A stretch of DNA of 64,000 nucleotides from Parasphingopyxis lamellibrachiae (GTDB taxonomy: Bacteria; Pseudomonadota; Alphaproteobacteria; Sphingomonadales; Sphingomonadaceae), in assembly GCF_003385775.1 (NCBI RefSeq), contig NZ_QRDP01000004.1, forward strand, positions 1,916,957 through 1,980,956, in the 5' to 3' direction. Positions 18,179 to 26,559 of this stretch are shown here, in pieces. The notes under the pieces were generated by a model, which saw only the letters and a program-made list of their open reading frames with translations, searched no databases and was not told where the DNA came from. Position 1 is the first letter of the stretch, and the number at the start of each line of letters is the position of its first letter. Made by a program: the position numbers and the translations under genes.

Positions 18179-19522
18179 CTAGTCGTCGGACTCGCCGGAC
18201 ATTGGCGCGAGCAAATCCAGCACCGCGATGACCATCGCTTCCGTACCCAGCCGAACGGAGGGTTCCGGATCAACGCGGAAAAGCGGGCTGTGATGGGAGG
18301 GCACAGGCAGGCCACCAGCTTCGGCGGCGTCGAAGGCTGCCTGCGGTGTGCCGCCGACACTGAAATAGGCGCCGCGCACGCCGGTATCGGGCTGTACAAA
18401 ATAGGCAAAGTCCTCCGCCCCCATGCCCGTCTGTTCAGTCGGCGGAAGCACGACTGCCTCGCCCAGCGAACCGACAAACACGCCGCGCAACCGGTCCGCG
18501 AGATCGGCATCGTTGATCGTCGGCGGCGTCGACTCGGTCGACACTTCCACTTCGGGCAGCCGGTCTTCGGGCATACCGTTCATCCGCCCCACATTTTCCG
18601 CGATCCGCGCAATGCCTTCCAGCAACGTCTCCCGCACCGCCTGATCGTTCGATCGGACCGTAAGCTGCATGGTGGCGCGGTCGGAGATGATGTTGTGCTT
18701 GATGCCGCCCTGGAACGCGCCGACCGTGACCACGGCGGGATCGAGCGGCGATACCGTCCGGCTGACCAGCGTCTGCAGCGCCATGATGATTTCCGCGCCC
18801 ATCACGATCGGATCGATCCCGGCATGGGGATAGGCGCCGTGCGCGCCCACGCCGTGGATCGTGATATCGACGCTGTCTGAGGAGGAAGCGACAAGGCCCG
18901 GCTGCATGGCGATCGTACCGGTCGGTTGGCCCGAAGAAACGTGAAAGGCCAGGGCATATTCGGGTTTGGGGAAGCGGCTGTACAGGCCGTCTTCCATCAT
19001 CGCGCGCGCGCCGCCTATCCGTTCTTCGGCCGGCTGGGCGACGAACAGGATCGTGCCGTTCCAGCTGTGGCGCCGGGCGGCGAGCTGCCGCGCAGCGCCG
19101 ATAAGACTCGTGATGTGCACATCATGGCCGCAGGCATGCATGACGTTGGATTCGACGCCGTCGATACCGGTCTGGCGAGCGGTCGATGCATAGTCGAGGC
19201 CCGAGGCTTCGACTAGCGGCAGGCCGTCCATATCCGCGCGGACCAGCACCGTCGGCCCCTCGCCATTGCGCATCACGCCGACGACACCCGTGCCGCCGAC
19301 GCCTTCCGTCACTTCCGCGCCGGCTTCACGGAGCTGCGCAGCAATGATCCCGGCAGTGCGGGTTTCCATATAGCTGAGCTCGGGATTGCGATGAAAATCG
19401 AGGAACAATTCTTCGAGAAAGGCGCTGTAATCGGCCTCGACATCGGCCGCGATATCCGATTGCGCGACGGCGGGCGCAGAAAGCAGGAAGGTTGCCGCAA
19501 GGGCGATAAGTGATGTGCGCAT
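18179..19522 (-). CDS. Exported M20-family amidohydrolase (paralogue 2)
   Basis: Protein of 447 residues with a signal peptide ending near APAVAQ. The M20D motifs are complete: RADMDGLP, HACGHDVH, QPAEE and HGVGAHGAYPH. The architecture is the same as the protein at 4947-6257, with long stretches of near identity, so the two are paralogues. Located downstream of TonB receptor 2, it may process an amide or conjugate taken up there; this is inference. Confidence 0.88.
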   Translation of the reverse strand: MRTSLIALAATFLLSAPAVAQSDIAADVEADYSAFLEELFLDFHRNPELSYMETRTAGIIAAQLREAGAEVTEGVGGTGVVGVMRNGEGPTVLVRADMDGLPLVEASGLDYASTARQTGIDGVESNVMHACGHDVHITSLIGAARQLAARRHSWNGTILFVAQPAEERIGGARAMMEDGLYSRFPKPEYALAFHVSSGQPTGTIAMQPGLVASSSDSVDITIHGVGAHGAYPHAGIDPIVMGAEIIMALQTLVSRTVSPLDPAVVTVGAFQGGIKHNIISDRATMQLTVRSNDQAVRETLLEGIARIAENVGRMNGMPEDRLPEVEVSTESTPPTINDADLADRLRGVFVGSLGEAVVLPPTEQTGMGAEDFAYFVQPDTGVRGAYFSVGGTPQAAFDAAEAGGLPVPSHHSPLFRVDPEPSVRLGTEAMVIAVLDLLAPMSGESDD

Positions 19523-19626
19523 GAAATGTCCCCCGAATTGATCCGAATAGCGGATCGATACGCCGTCATCGGCACGGGGGCAAATGGGATTGCCCCGCCG
19601 CGACAGCGGCGGGGCAGACCGGAAAT

Positions 19627-19752
19627 CTATTGCGCTTCCCGTGCGACGGTTTCGCCGACGGATTCGACATCTTCGCCAATGCCCTGGATGGTGTTGCAGC
19701 CAGCCGTGGCGGAAAAAACGAGTGCGGCGGCCAGAATCGCAAAGCTTTTCAT
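19627..19752 (-). CDS. Entericidin-family small lipoprotein
   Basis: A 41-residue frame reads MKSFAILAAALV..., with lipobox TAGC, then NTIQGIGEDVES and a charged tail ending in AREAQ. This is the standard entericidin A/B shape: short signal, Cys-Asn-Thr start, then GxGxD. Entericidins are small envelope lipoproteins linked in E. coli to a toxin-antidote pair and stress; only one copy is seen here. It is divergent from the dioxygenase gene. Confidence 0.88.
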   Translation of the reverse strand: MKSFAILAAALVFSATAGCNTIQGIGEDVESVGETVAREAQ

Positions 19753-19892
19753 TATTCTACTCCAGACTCAAAAACGACGCGGCATCGCGCGCCTGACGGG
19801 ATATAAGCGCGCAACGGACCCAATGGTTCCCGCCGCTTGCGCCGGCGGGCCTTTAGGTACAGTCTGCCCGGAAAAAGAAGAGGAGAGACACT

Positions 19893-20768
19893 ATGGCCGA
19901 CCGGGACCCCGCCACCGAAATCAGGGCCGCACAGGATGCGCCCTTTTCCGTGCATCCGCTCACGCCCTCCATCGGCGCCGAGCTGCGCGATATCGATCTC
20001 GGCGCGCCCGATATCGCCGACGCGATCCCGGCGATCCGGCAGGCGCTGCTCGATCACAAGGTCATCTTCTTTCGCGATCAGGATATTAAGCGCGAGCAGC
20101 ATCTGGCCTTTGCGCAGATGTTCGGCGAGCTGGAAATCCATCCGGCCACGCCCAAAGATCAGGATCACCCGGAAATCCTGCGCATCGAACATGGCCCCGA
20201 CAGCCGGGGCCAGGAGAATATGTGGCATTCGGACGTGACCTGGCGCGCCGAGCCATCGCTTGGATCGATCCTGCGCGCGATCGAAATCCCCGAAGTGGGC
20301 GGCGATACACTGTTCGCCAATATGCACGCCGCCTATATGGGCCTCAGCGAAGAAATGCGCGGTTTCGTTTCCGGGCTGACGGCGGTGCATGATATCGCGC
20401 GGGTGTTTGCCAAGCGACTCGGCAAACCGCCCGAGGAGCTGCACGCAAAATATCCGCCGATGGAACATCCGGTGGTGCGCACGCACCCTGAAACAGGCTT
20501 GCCGGGCCTTTATGTCAACGGAGCCTTCACCAGCCATATCAAGGGGCTTTCGGATCAGGAAAGCGCCGATCTGCTGCGCCATCTGTACGCCCAGGCCGCC
20601 AATCCGGAAATTCAGTGCCGCTTTCGCTGGGCACCCGGATCGATCGCCTTTTGGGACAATCGCGCCTGCCAGCATTTTGCGGCGTCCGACTATTTCCCTG
20701 CCCGGCGGGCCATGGAACGCGCGACTATAAAGGGGGACCGGCCCTATTATTCGCCGGAAACGAACTGA
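19893..20768 (+). CDS. TauD/TfdA-family Fe(II)/2-oxoglutarate dioxygenase
   Basis: Cytoplasmic dioxygenase of 291 residues. The iron ligands His112 and Asp114 (WHSDVTW) and the distal His261 (DNRACQH) are present, and the 2-oxoglutarate Arg lies in RAMERATIKG. The early IGAELRDIDL is typical of the family. TauD relatives release sulfite from taurine and TfdA relatives cleave 2,4-D; the substrate here cannot be told. AGGAG lies 7 nt before the ATG. The P450 gene starts about 110 bp downstream behind its own promoter. Confidence 0.88.
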   Translation: MADRDPATEIRAAQDAPFSVHPLTPSIGAELRDIDLGAPDIADAIPAIRQALLDHKVIFFRDQDIKREQHLAFAQMFGELEIHPATPKDQDHPEILRIEHGPDSRGQENMWHSDVTWRAEPSLGSILRAIEIPEVGGDTLFANMHAAYMGLSEEMRGFVSGLTAVHDIARVFAKRLGKPPEELHAKYPPMEHPVVRTHPETGLPGLYVNGAFTSHIKGLSDQESADLLRHLYAQAANPEIQCRFRWAPGSIAFWDNRACQHFAASDYFPARRAMERATIKGDRPYYSPETN

Positions 20769-20827
20769 CGGCCGCGAGCCGAGATCACCGGGCAGAGCAA
20801 GCCCGGCAAACCACGCCAACAATTCCC

Positions 20828-20856
20828 TTAACGTTTACGTAAACCGTTGCTATCAC
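20828..20856 (+). promoter_or_regulatory. P450 promoter with palindromic operator
   Basis: TTAACG (-35, 20828-20833), a 17-bp spacer and TATCAC (-10, 20851-20856). The perfect palindrome GTTTACGTAAAC (20833-20844) fills the spacer, extended imperfectly to AACG...CGTT. Such sites are typical of TetR- or MerR-type repressors of lipid and branched-chain catabolism. No such regulator gene is next to it. Confidence 0.5.
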
Positions 20857-20880
20857 AGGTGTCAGTAAGGAGAACGCCTG

Positions 20881-22215
20881 ATGCTCGAACTCAACCATCT
20901 CAAATATCGGAGAGCCGGCTGGAAGGGACCGCGTAACACACCGGTTTACCCGACTGACGAGATCGTCAACCTCACCAGCCTTGACGTGTTTCGCACCGGG
21001 CATCCCATCGAAGGCTATAAGCGGCTGCTCGCCGAAGCGCCCGTTTACTGGCAGGAGGAACCGCAGGAAGCCGAGCCCGGTTACTGGGCGGTTTCGCGCT
21101 ATTCCGATGTCAAAACCATCTCCAAGAAACCGGAAATCTTCTCCAGCCAGAAAGCCGGCGTAAATATCGCGCTGGGCGATCCGGACAATATGCACCCGCT
21201 GCTTTCCCCCGGGGCGCTCGACAATATGATCGCCCTTGATGGCGAACCCCATGTCGAGCTGCGCCGCCAGCACATGCCCTTTTTCACGCCCAGCTATATC
21301 GCGCAGCTGAAAGAGAAGGTGGACGCAAAGGTCGGCGAAATGCTCGACGAACTCGCGACCAAGGCGCCGCATTGTAATTTCGTCGATGAGTTCGCCGCGC
21401 AGCTTCCGCTCTTTACGCTCGCCGAACTGCTCGGCGTCGACCAGGCCGACCGGCCCAAGCTTGTCCAGTGGATGACCGATCTGGAGATGGCGAGCTATTT
21501 TGGCAGCGTACGCGAAGGGCTGCTCGCCCCCACGCCGGAACTGCTTGAGGCCTATAATGGCTGGGAAGACCGGATTGCCGAATTCTTCGCCTATGGTACG
21601 GCCCAGATCGAAGATCGCCAGAAAACCCCGCGCGACGACCTGATGTCGGCCATCGCCAATGCCGTTGTCGATGGCGGACCGCAGCCCGACATGTATCTGA
21701 AAGGCGCATGGCAGCTCATCTTCATCGCCGGCAATGACACAACCCGCAATTCGATGAGCGGCATGATGAAGCTGCTGACCGAGAATCCGGACCAAAAGGC
21801 CAAGCTGCTCGACAATCCGAACCTGCTGCCCAATGCGATCCAGGAGGCCATCCGGCTCGTCTCGCCGGTCATCCACATGAAACGCATCGTAATGGAGGAC
21901 ACCGAGGTTGGCGGGCAGCCTCTGTCCGAGGGCGAGAAGGTCGTCATGTATTACGGCGCCGCCAACCGCGATCCGGCCATGTTCGAAAACCCCCATGCTT
22001 TCGACATCGAACGCAAGAATGCGGACCGCAATCTCGCCTTCGGTTTCGGCACCCATGTGTGCCTGGGCCGGCAGATCGCGCTGATGCAGCTGGAAAGCGC
22101 CTATCGGCAGCTGCTCGCCCGCTTTCCCGATATGGTGATGGATGGCGAGATGGTGTGCGCCCCGAACAATTTCGTCCATGCGATCACCGAGATGCCGGTG
22201 AGCTTCAAGGGCTAG
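20881..22215 (+). CDS. Cytochrome P450
   Basis: Soluble class I P450 of 444 residues. The I-helix oxygen-activation motif is AGNDTTRN (about 283-290), the ExxR is EAIR, and the heme-binding loop FGFGTHVCLGRQ places the axial Cys at 394. The C-terminal NNFVHAITEMPV recalls the CYP108/CYP125 group that hydroxylates terpenoids and steroid side chains, but the substrate is unproven. It needs a ferredoxin and reductase, neither of which is in the neighbourhood. TAAGGAG precedes the ATG. Confidence 0.92.
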   Translation: MLELNHLKYRRAGWKGPRNTPVYPTDEIVNLTSLDVFRTGHPIEGYKRLLAEAPVYWQEEPQEAEPGYWAVSRYSDVKTISKKPEIFSSQKAGVNIALGDPDNMHPLLSPGALDNMIALDGEPHVELRRQHMPFFTPSYIAQLKEKVDAKVGEMLDELATKAPHCNFVDEFAAQLPLFTLAELLGVDQADRPKLVQWMTDLEMASYFGSVREGLLAPTPELLEAYNGWEDRIAEFFAYGTAQIEDRQKTPRDDLMSAIANAVVDGGPQPDMYLKGAWQLIFIAGNDTTRNSMSGMMKLLTENPDQKAKLLDNPNLLPNAIQEAIRLVSPVIHMKRIVMEDTEVGGQPLSEGEKVVMYYGAANRDPAMFENPHAFDIERKNADRNLAFGFGTHVCLGRQIALMQLESAYRQLLARFPDMVMDGEMVCAPNNFVHAITEMPVSFKG

Positions 22216-22321
22216 GCACAGGCGGCGGCGATCTGCCGGGCAGAGAGTCGCTCGACGGGCAAATCGCCGCACCGCCTGCCCCTTGCTTTTCCGGGCGAAT
22301 CCGCCCAAACCGCCGCCCGAT

Positions 22322-23338
22322 ATGAGCGCGACTGTAACTCCGATCCGCGGCGACACATCGCCGCCCTCGTTGGACCCCGTAATGTCTCTGGTTTCGACCG
22401 ACCTCAACAAGGTCAATACGGTCATCCTCGACCGGATGCGTTCCGATGTGCCGCTCATTCCGGAACTGGCCGGGCACCTGATCGCCGGCGGCGGCAAACG
22501 CATGCGGCCCATGCTGACGCTGGCCTGCGCCAAGCTGCTCGATTATCCGGGCGACCGGCATCACAAGCTCGCCGCCTGTGTCGAGTTCATCCATACGGCG
22601 ACGCTTCTGCACGACGATGTCGTCGACATTTCGGATCAGCGGCGCGGCAAGAAAACCGCCAATGTTATCTGGGGCAATCCGGCCAGCGTTCTGGTCGGCG
22701 ATTTCCTGTTCAGCCGGTCGTTCGAGCTGATGGTCGAGGATGGCTCGCTCAAGGTGCTCAAAATCCTTTCCAACGCCTCGGCGGTGATTGCCGAAGGCGA
22801 GGTCAACCAGCTCACTGCCCAGCGCCGGATCGATACCGGCGAAGACCGCTATCTCGATATCATCGGTGCCAAGACGGCGGCGCTGTTCGCCGCAGCCTGC
22901 CGCATCGCCGCGGTTGTGGCCGAACGCGACGAGGATGTGGAAAAGGCGCTCGATGCCTATGGCCGCAATCTCGGAATTGCTTTCCAGCTGGTCGACGATG
23001 CGATCGACTATGTTTCCGACGGCGAGACGATGGGCAAGGATGTCGGCGACGATTTCCGCGATGGCAAGGTAACGCTCCCCGTGATCCTGGCCATTGCTCG
23101 CGGCACCGACGAGGAAAAGCAATTCTGGCGCGACGCCATTGAAGGCCGCCGGGTAAGCGATGAAGATCTGGCCCATGCCAAGGACTTGCTCATCCATCAC
23201 AACACCATTGCCGACACCATGACCCGCGCCCGCCATTATGGGCAGCGCGCCATCGACGCGCTCGGGCCCTTCGCCAATGGCCAGGCCAAGTCCGCCCTCA
23301 CCGAGGCTGTCCAGTTCGCGGTAGCCCGCGCCTATTAG
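22322..23338 (+). CDS. ispB: Polyprenyl diphosphate synthase (ubiquinone side chain)
   Basis: Trans-prenyltransferase of 338 residues. The two aspartate-rich motifs are HDDVVD (98-102) and DDAID (225-229), with GGGKRMRP near residue 56 for substrate binding. Length and motifs fit octaprenyl/decaprenyl diphosphate synthase, which makes the ubiquinone tail from farnesyl diphosphate and isopentenyl diphosphate. The product length cannot be assigned by eye. ATG 22322 starts the conserved region; 13 codons upstream are open but unsupported. Confidence 0.88.
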   Translation: MSATVTPIRGDTSPPSLDPVMSLVSTDLNKVNTVILDRMRSDVPLIPELAGHLIAGGGKRMRPMLTLACAKLLDYPGDRHHKLAACVEFIHTATLLHDDVVDISDQRRGKKTANVIWGNPASVLVGDFLFSRSFELMVEDGSLKVLKILSNASAVIAEGEVNQLTAQRRIDTGEDRYLDIIGAKTAALFAAACRIAAVVAERDEDVEKALDAYGRNLGIAFQLVDDAIDYVSDGETMGKDVGDDFRDGKVTLPVILAIARGTDEEKQFWRDAIEGRRVSDEDLAHAKDLLIHHNTIADTMTRARHYGQRAIDALGPFANGQAKSALTEAVQFAVARAY

Positions 23339-23374
23339 CCGCAAACCCGGTTCCATCCCTTTTCGGGTATCATC

Positions 23375-23905
23375 ATGCAGCGTTTCATACTGACCGGCGC
23401 CCCCGGCGCAGGCAAAACCACGATCGTTCGCCAGCTCGCAGGGCAGGATTGCAAAACAGTCGCCGAGGCGGCCACCGATATCATCGCGCGCGAACAGGCC
23501 GCCGGTGTCGCCGAGCCCTGGACCGCAGCGGGCTTTGTCGCAAAGATAGCGCAATTGCAGAAACAGCGGATCGCGGCGGCAACCGGCTGGATCCAGTGCC
23601 ACGACCGGTCACCGATCTGCACGCTGGCGCTTGCCCGGCATCTGGGCGTTCCGGTCCCGCCCATATTGGAGCGCTTGCTCGACCGGATCGCAACGCAACG
23701 CCTCTTCGAACCTTCCGTTTTTATCGTGGACAGCCTCGATTTCATCGAGAAAACCGCAGCTCGGCGGATCGATCTCGAGGAAGCGCGTGCTTTCGGTCGG
23801 CTCCATGCGCAGGCCTATGCGGAATTGGGCTATCGGCTGGTTTCCGTCCCTGCCGGCCCGGTAGCCACGCGCGTGGAACAGGTTCGCGCCCATTTTGTGG
23901 CCTAA
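23375..23905 (+). CDS. AAA-family ATPase/kinase-like protein
   Basis: Protein of 176 residues with an N-terminal Walker A GAPGAGKTT (8-16) and a later Asp-rich strand (FIVDSLDFIE). It fits the NadR/Ttd14-like P-loop group (AAA_28), whose members are small kinases or nucleotidases. The substrate is unknown. It starts 36 bp after the prenyl synthase and may share its transcript. Confidence 0.7.
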   Translation: MQRFILTGAPGAGKTTIVRQLAGQDCKTVAEAATDIIAREQAAGVAEPWTAAGFVAKIAQLQKQRIAAATGWIQCHDRSPICTLALARHLGVPVPPILERLLDRIATQRLFEPSVFIVDSLDFIEKTAARRIDLEEARAFGRLHAQAYAELGYRLVSVPAGPVATRVEQVRAHFVA

Positions 23906-24026
23906 AAGATACGTTCGGGCGAAAGCCTGTGATCCGGTTGCAACAAAGCGCTTCGCAGGGTCACGTAAGCTCGCTACACACGCCGCCACTATGAACTGCA
24001 CGAGTCGCCTTAGCTGTGTCCGATAA

Positions 24027-25421
24027 ATGGCAAACGCTTCTGCCCTTGATGGCCATCGGACGCCCATGCGCGCGGAGATTCGCGCCACCCTTGCCCTCGC
24101 CCTCCCGCTAATAATCGGGAATTTCGCGCAAGCCGCGATCAATACCACAGACGTCCTGATCCTCGGCCGCTACGATGTCGATGCGCTCGCCGCGTCGGCG
24201 CTCGGAGTAAACCTGTTCTTCGCTTTCGCGGTATTCGCCATGGGACTGGTGATGGCCGCCTCACCGCTGATCGCCGCCGAGCGCGGGCGCAAACCGCATT
24301 CAGTTCGCGATGTCCGGCGCACGGTACGACAGGCCTGCTGGGCTTCGCTGGCCGTCTGCCTGCCGGTCTGGGCAACATTGTGGAACACCGAATGGGTGAT
24401 GCTGCTGTTCGGGCAGGATCCCGCCCTATCGGTGGCAGCGGCAGGCTATGTGCGCGTGATGATGTGGGGGCTTTTCCCCTTCCTGATCTTCTGCGTGCTC
24501 CGCCATTATGTGTCGGCGCTGGAACGGCCGATCTGGGGGGTTATCGTTACGGTGATCGGCGTGGGGTTCAACGCGCTGGCGGACTGGATCCTCGTCTTCG
24601 GCCTGTTCGGCTTTCCCGAGCTCGGCCTGACCGGCGCGGCGATTGCCAGCCTTGTGGCCAATTTCGTGCTGATGTTCGGCATGATCCTTGTCGTGATCAT
24701 GGTGCCCTCTTTCAGGCGCTATCGGCTGCTCGGACGCTTCTGGCAGAGCGACTGGCCTCGCTTTTTCGGCATTCTCGGCCTTGGTCTGCCAATTGCGGTA
24801 ACGCTGGCGCTCGAGGTGACGGTCTTCAACGCCGCAGTATTCCTGATGGGCCTGATCGACCGGGATTCGCTGGCCGCCCATGCGATCGCGATCCAGGTCG
24901 CCAGCCTCGCCTTCATGATCCCGCTCGGTCTCAGCCAGGCGGCAACCGTGCGGGTCGGGATATGGCACGGCCGGCAGGACAGGGCCGGTGTTGCACGGGC
25001 TGGCAGCGTTGCGCTGTGGCTGGGCTGCGGCGCGGCACTTCTGCTTTCGGCCGGGATGGTGGCATTTCCCAATGAGCTTGTCGGGCTGTTCGTCGACCGG
25101 GCCGAACCGGAAAGCGCGCCGGTCTTCCGGCTCGCCGTTTCCTTCCTGATAATCGCCGCGCTGTTCCAGCTCGTCGACGGAGCCCAGGCGGTCGGCGCGG
25201 GGGTATTGCGCGGCCTGCAGGATACCCGCGTGCCGATGCTGTTCGCCGCGATCGGCTATTGGGTGGTCGGGCTTGGCCTGGCGGTATGGCTCGGTTTTCC
25301 CGGCGGCCTGGCGGGGCTGGGTATCTGGATCGGGCTTGCCGCCGGTCTCGCAGCAGCAGCCGTCCTCATGGTATCGCGCTGGTTCATGCGGGAACGGATC
25401 GGGCTCGTGCGCTACGAGTGA
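24027..25421 (+). CDS. MATE-family efflux transporter
   Basis: Inner-membrane protein of about 464 residues with roughly twelve hydrophobic segments in two similar halves, typical of MATE/NorM drug-sodium or drug-proton antiporters. Recognisable parts are LALPLIIGNFAQAAINTTD near the N terminus and GLSQAATVRVG in the middle. The start may instead be ATG 24066 (MRAEIRATLALALP); neither has a clear ribosome site. Its stop is followed 17 bp later by a composite repeat. Confidence 0.88.
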   Translation: MANASALDGHRTPMRAEIRATLALALPLIIGNFAQAAINTTDVLILGRYDVDALAASALGVNLFFAFAVFAMGLVMAASPLIAAERGRKPHSVRDVRRTVRQACWASLAVCLPVWATLWNTEWVMLLFGQDPALSVAAAGYVRVMMWGLFPFLIFCVLRHYVSALERPIWGVIVTVIGVGFNALADWILVFGLFGFPELGLTGAAIASLVANFVLMFGMILVVIMVPSFRRYRLLGRFWQSDWPRFFGILGLGLPIAVTLALEVTVFNAAVFLMGLIDRDSLAAHAIAIQVASLAFMIPLGLSQAATVRVGIWHGRQDRAGVARAGSVALWLGCGAALLLSAGMVAFPNELVGLFVDRAEPESAPVFRLAVSFLIIAALFQLVDGAQAVGAGVLRGLQDTRVPMLFAAIGYWVVGLGLAVWLGFPGGLAGLGIWIGLAAGLAAAAVLMVSRWFMRERIGLVRYE

Positions 25422-25438
25422 TTAGAGCGCAGGCTTAG

Positions 25439-25636
25439 TTTGTCAGGGCAAAATTTGTCAGAATTTCCCTGGCAGGAAATCGCCGCACCGGGATCTGTCT
25501 GTCAGACCTTCGGCTTCGCCTCAGGCGCCGCACCGGCCCGCTCCCCCTCCCGGCCTCCCACTCAGTGTATTCTATGGGAGGCCGGGAGGGGGAGCGGGCC
25601 GGTGCCGCGATTTCCTGCCAGGGAAATTCTGACAAA
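25439..25636. repeat. Composite palindromic repeat, copy E (two left ends)
   Basis: Two different left modules in tandem: TTTGTCAGAATTTCCC with a TTTCCCTGGCAGGAAA hairpin, then TCTGTCAGACCTTCGG with a GGCTTCGCC hairpin. The common arm, the central stem with loop CTCAGTGTATTCTA, and a right end GATTTCCTGCCAGGGAAATTCTGACAAA follow. The first left module is the exact inverse of the right end. Confidence 0.9.
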
Positions 25637-25675
25637 TGGAATGCCCAACAAGCATTCCGCAATCCGCCCACATAT

Positions 25676-25710
25676 GAAAAAGGCTGCCAGGCACATCGTG
25701 CCTGGCAGCC
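25676..25710 (-). terminator. Strong intrinsic terminator of the small ORF transcript
   Basis: GGCTGCCAGGCAC and its 13-bp perfect complement (25682-25694 with 25698-25710) enclose a 3-nt loop. On the minus strand the stem is followed by TTTTTCAT. It closes a transcript that starts ahead of the 18-codon ORF at 25816. Confidence 0.8.
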
Positions 25711-25759
25711 CTGAACATGGTCAGCGGCCGGAGTGCCGGCCGGAGAACTCAGGCGGGGC

Positions 25760-25816
25760 TTAGCCCCGCATCCTCCGAAACGACTGAACCGACCTCTTTA
25801 CTGAACCATGAGACAT
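25760..25816 (-). CDS. 18-residue leader-like small ORF with perfect Shine-Dalgarno
   Basis: Reads MSHGSVKRSVQSFRRMRG and stops. It is basic, with no membrane segment. The 13-nt ribosome site AAAGGAGGTGATC lies 2 nt before the ATG-proximal CG and spans the complete anti-Shine-Dalgarno. The TAA stop forms exactly the 3-nt loop of a 7-bp GC hairpin (25753-25769). A second 7-bp hairpin (25725-25742) and a strong terminator follow, so the transcript seems to be only about 150 nt. It could encode a real microprotein, be a leader of a regulatory RNA, or titrate ribosomes. The family is not known to me. Confidence 0.6.
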   Translation of the reverse strand: MSHGSVKRSVQSFRRMRG

Positions 25817-25818
25817 CG

Positions 25819-25831
25819 GATCACCTCCTTT
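25819..25831 (-). promoter_or_regulatory. Full-length Shine-Dalgarno sequence
   Basis: AAAGGAGGTGATC on the minus strand is complementary to the entire 3' tail of 16S rRNA. GGAGG is 7 nt from the ATG at 25816, the ideal distance. Ordinary genes in this window show 4-6 matching bases. Confidence 0.8.
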
Positions 25832-25948
25832 CGCATTGTTGAACTCATGTACAGGAATGAATCATTGCGACTCGTGGATCAAGCCTTGTTTTTCAATTTT
25901 ATTTGGGCGATCTTCATTGGCTCGCCGCGAACGCTGTTTGCGGCGCTT

Positions 25949-26461
25949 CTATTGGGCGGGCTCCGCAGAGTCTCCGGTACTGGACGCCGCAGCACAGCTT
26001 TCGAAAAACTCCTGCAACACGGAATCGGTCTCGATCATCACCGGCGGTGCGCCATCGGCCTCGATCGTCAACGGTACGGGAAAAGCGCGGACCGCACCCA
26101 TGAGCGGCCCGCCGACCGGAGCGCGGGCGAGCCGGACCGTCCCCTCGGCGGTGCCACGCATTTCCACCGGATCGACCCCGTGCATGAAATCACCGGCGCG
26201 CATCAGAATGGCCGGCCGCGCGCCATCGGCAAAACCGCCTGGCATTTCGAGCACAAGCTCGGCCGTTTCCGCGTCGCAGTGGAACGAGGCGAGCAAAACG
26301 CCCCCGTCATCGGCATAGCTTGCCTGTTCGGCACTGGCCGTCCAGGCCCCCGGGGTCAGCGTCAGCGCATCGGGCTCGCCGCTGCCTGCCTCATCGCCGG
26401 CGCCGGAACAGGCACCAAGGGCGGCGGCCGCGCCAAGTATAATTGCTGAACGAAATCTCAT
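25949..26461 (-). CDS. Small lipoprotein, PGxW group, member 3
   Basis: 170 residues with signal and lipobox LGAC near residue 18. The mature part starts with TLTPGAWTASAEQASYAD, then FHCDAETAEL, and ends in a cysteine-containing EFFESCAAASS. The order LTPGxW, an early Cys, a late V/F-xxC is shared with the next two genes upstream, so the three are probably ancient tandem duplicates. No function is known. GGAGG lies 8 nt before ATG 26461; an ATG two codons earlier is too close to it. Confidence 0.65.
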   Translation of the reverse strand: MRFRSAIILGAAAALGACSGAGDEAGSGEPDALTLTPGAWTASAEQASYADDGGVLLASFHCDAETAELVLEMPGGFADGARPAILMRAGDFMHGVDPVEMRGTAEGTVRLARAPVGGPLMGAVRAFPVPLTIEADGAPPVMIETDSVLQEFFESCAAASSTGDSAEPAQ

Positions 26462-26559
26462 CGTCATTCCCTCCGGTCGGGCCCGATCGGGGCCAGGCCG
26501 TGGCGCATGGCATGGAAATGTTACAAACATGCGGCAACGCGCCGCACCGCGTCCGGCCG

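Noticed and set aside
25819-25833. Fragment of a 16S rRNA 3' end on the + strand
   Set aside because: The 15-base identity is just the anti-Shine-Dalgarno tail; no further 16S sequence flanks it, and on the other strand it is an ideally placed ribosome site for an ORF.
25903-26449. Plus-strand frames opposite the first PGxW lipoprotein
   Set aside because: They lack a ribosome site and signal, while the minus-strand frame has a lipoprotein signal with correctly spaced GGAGG.
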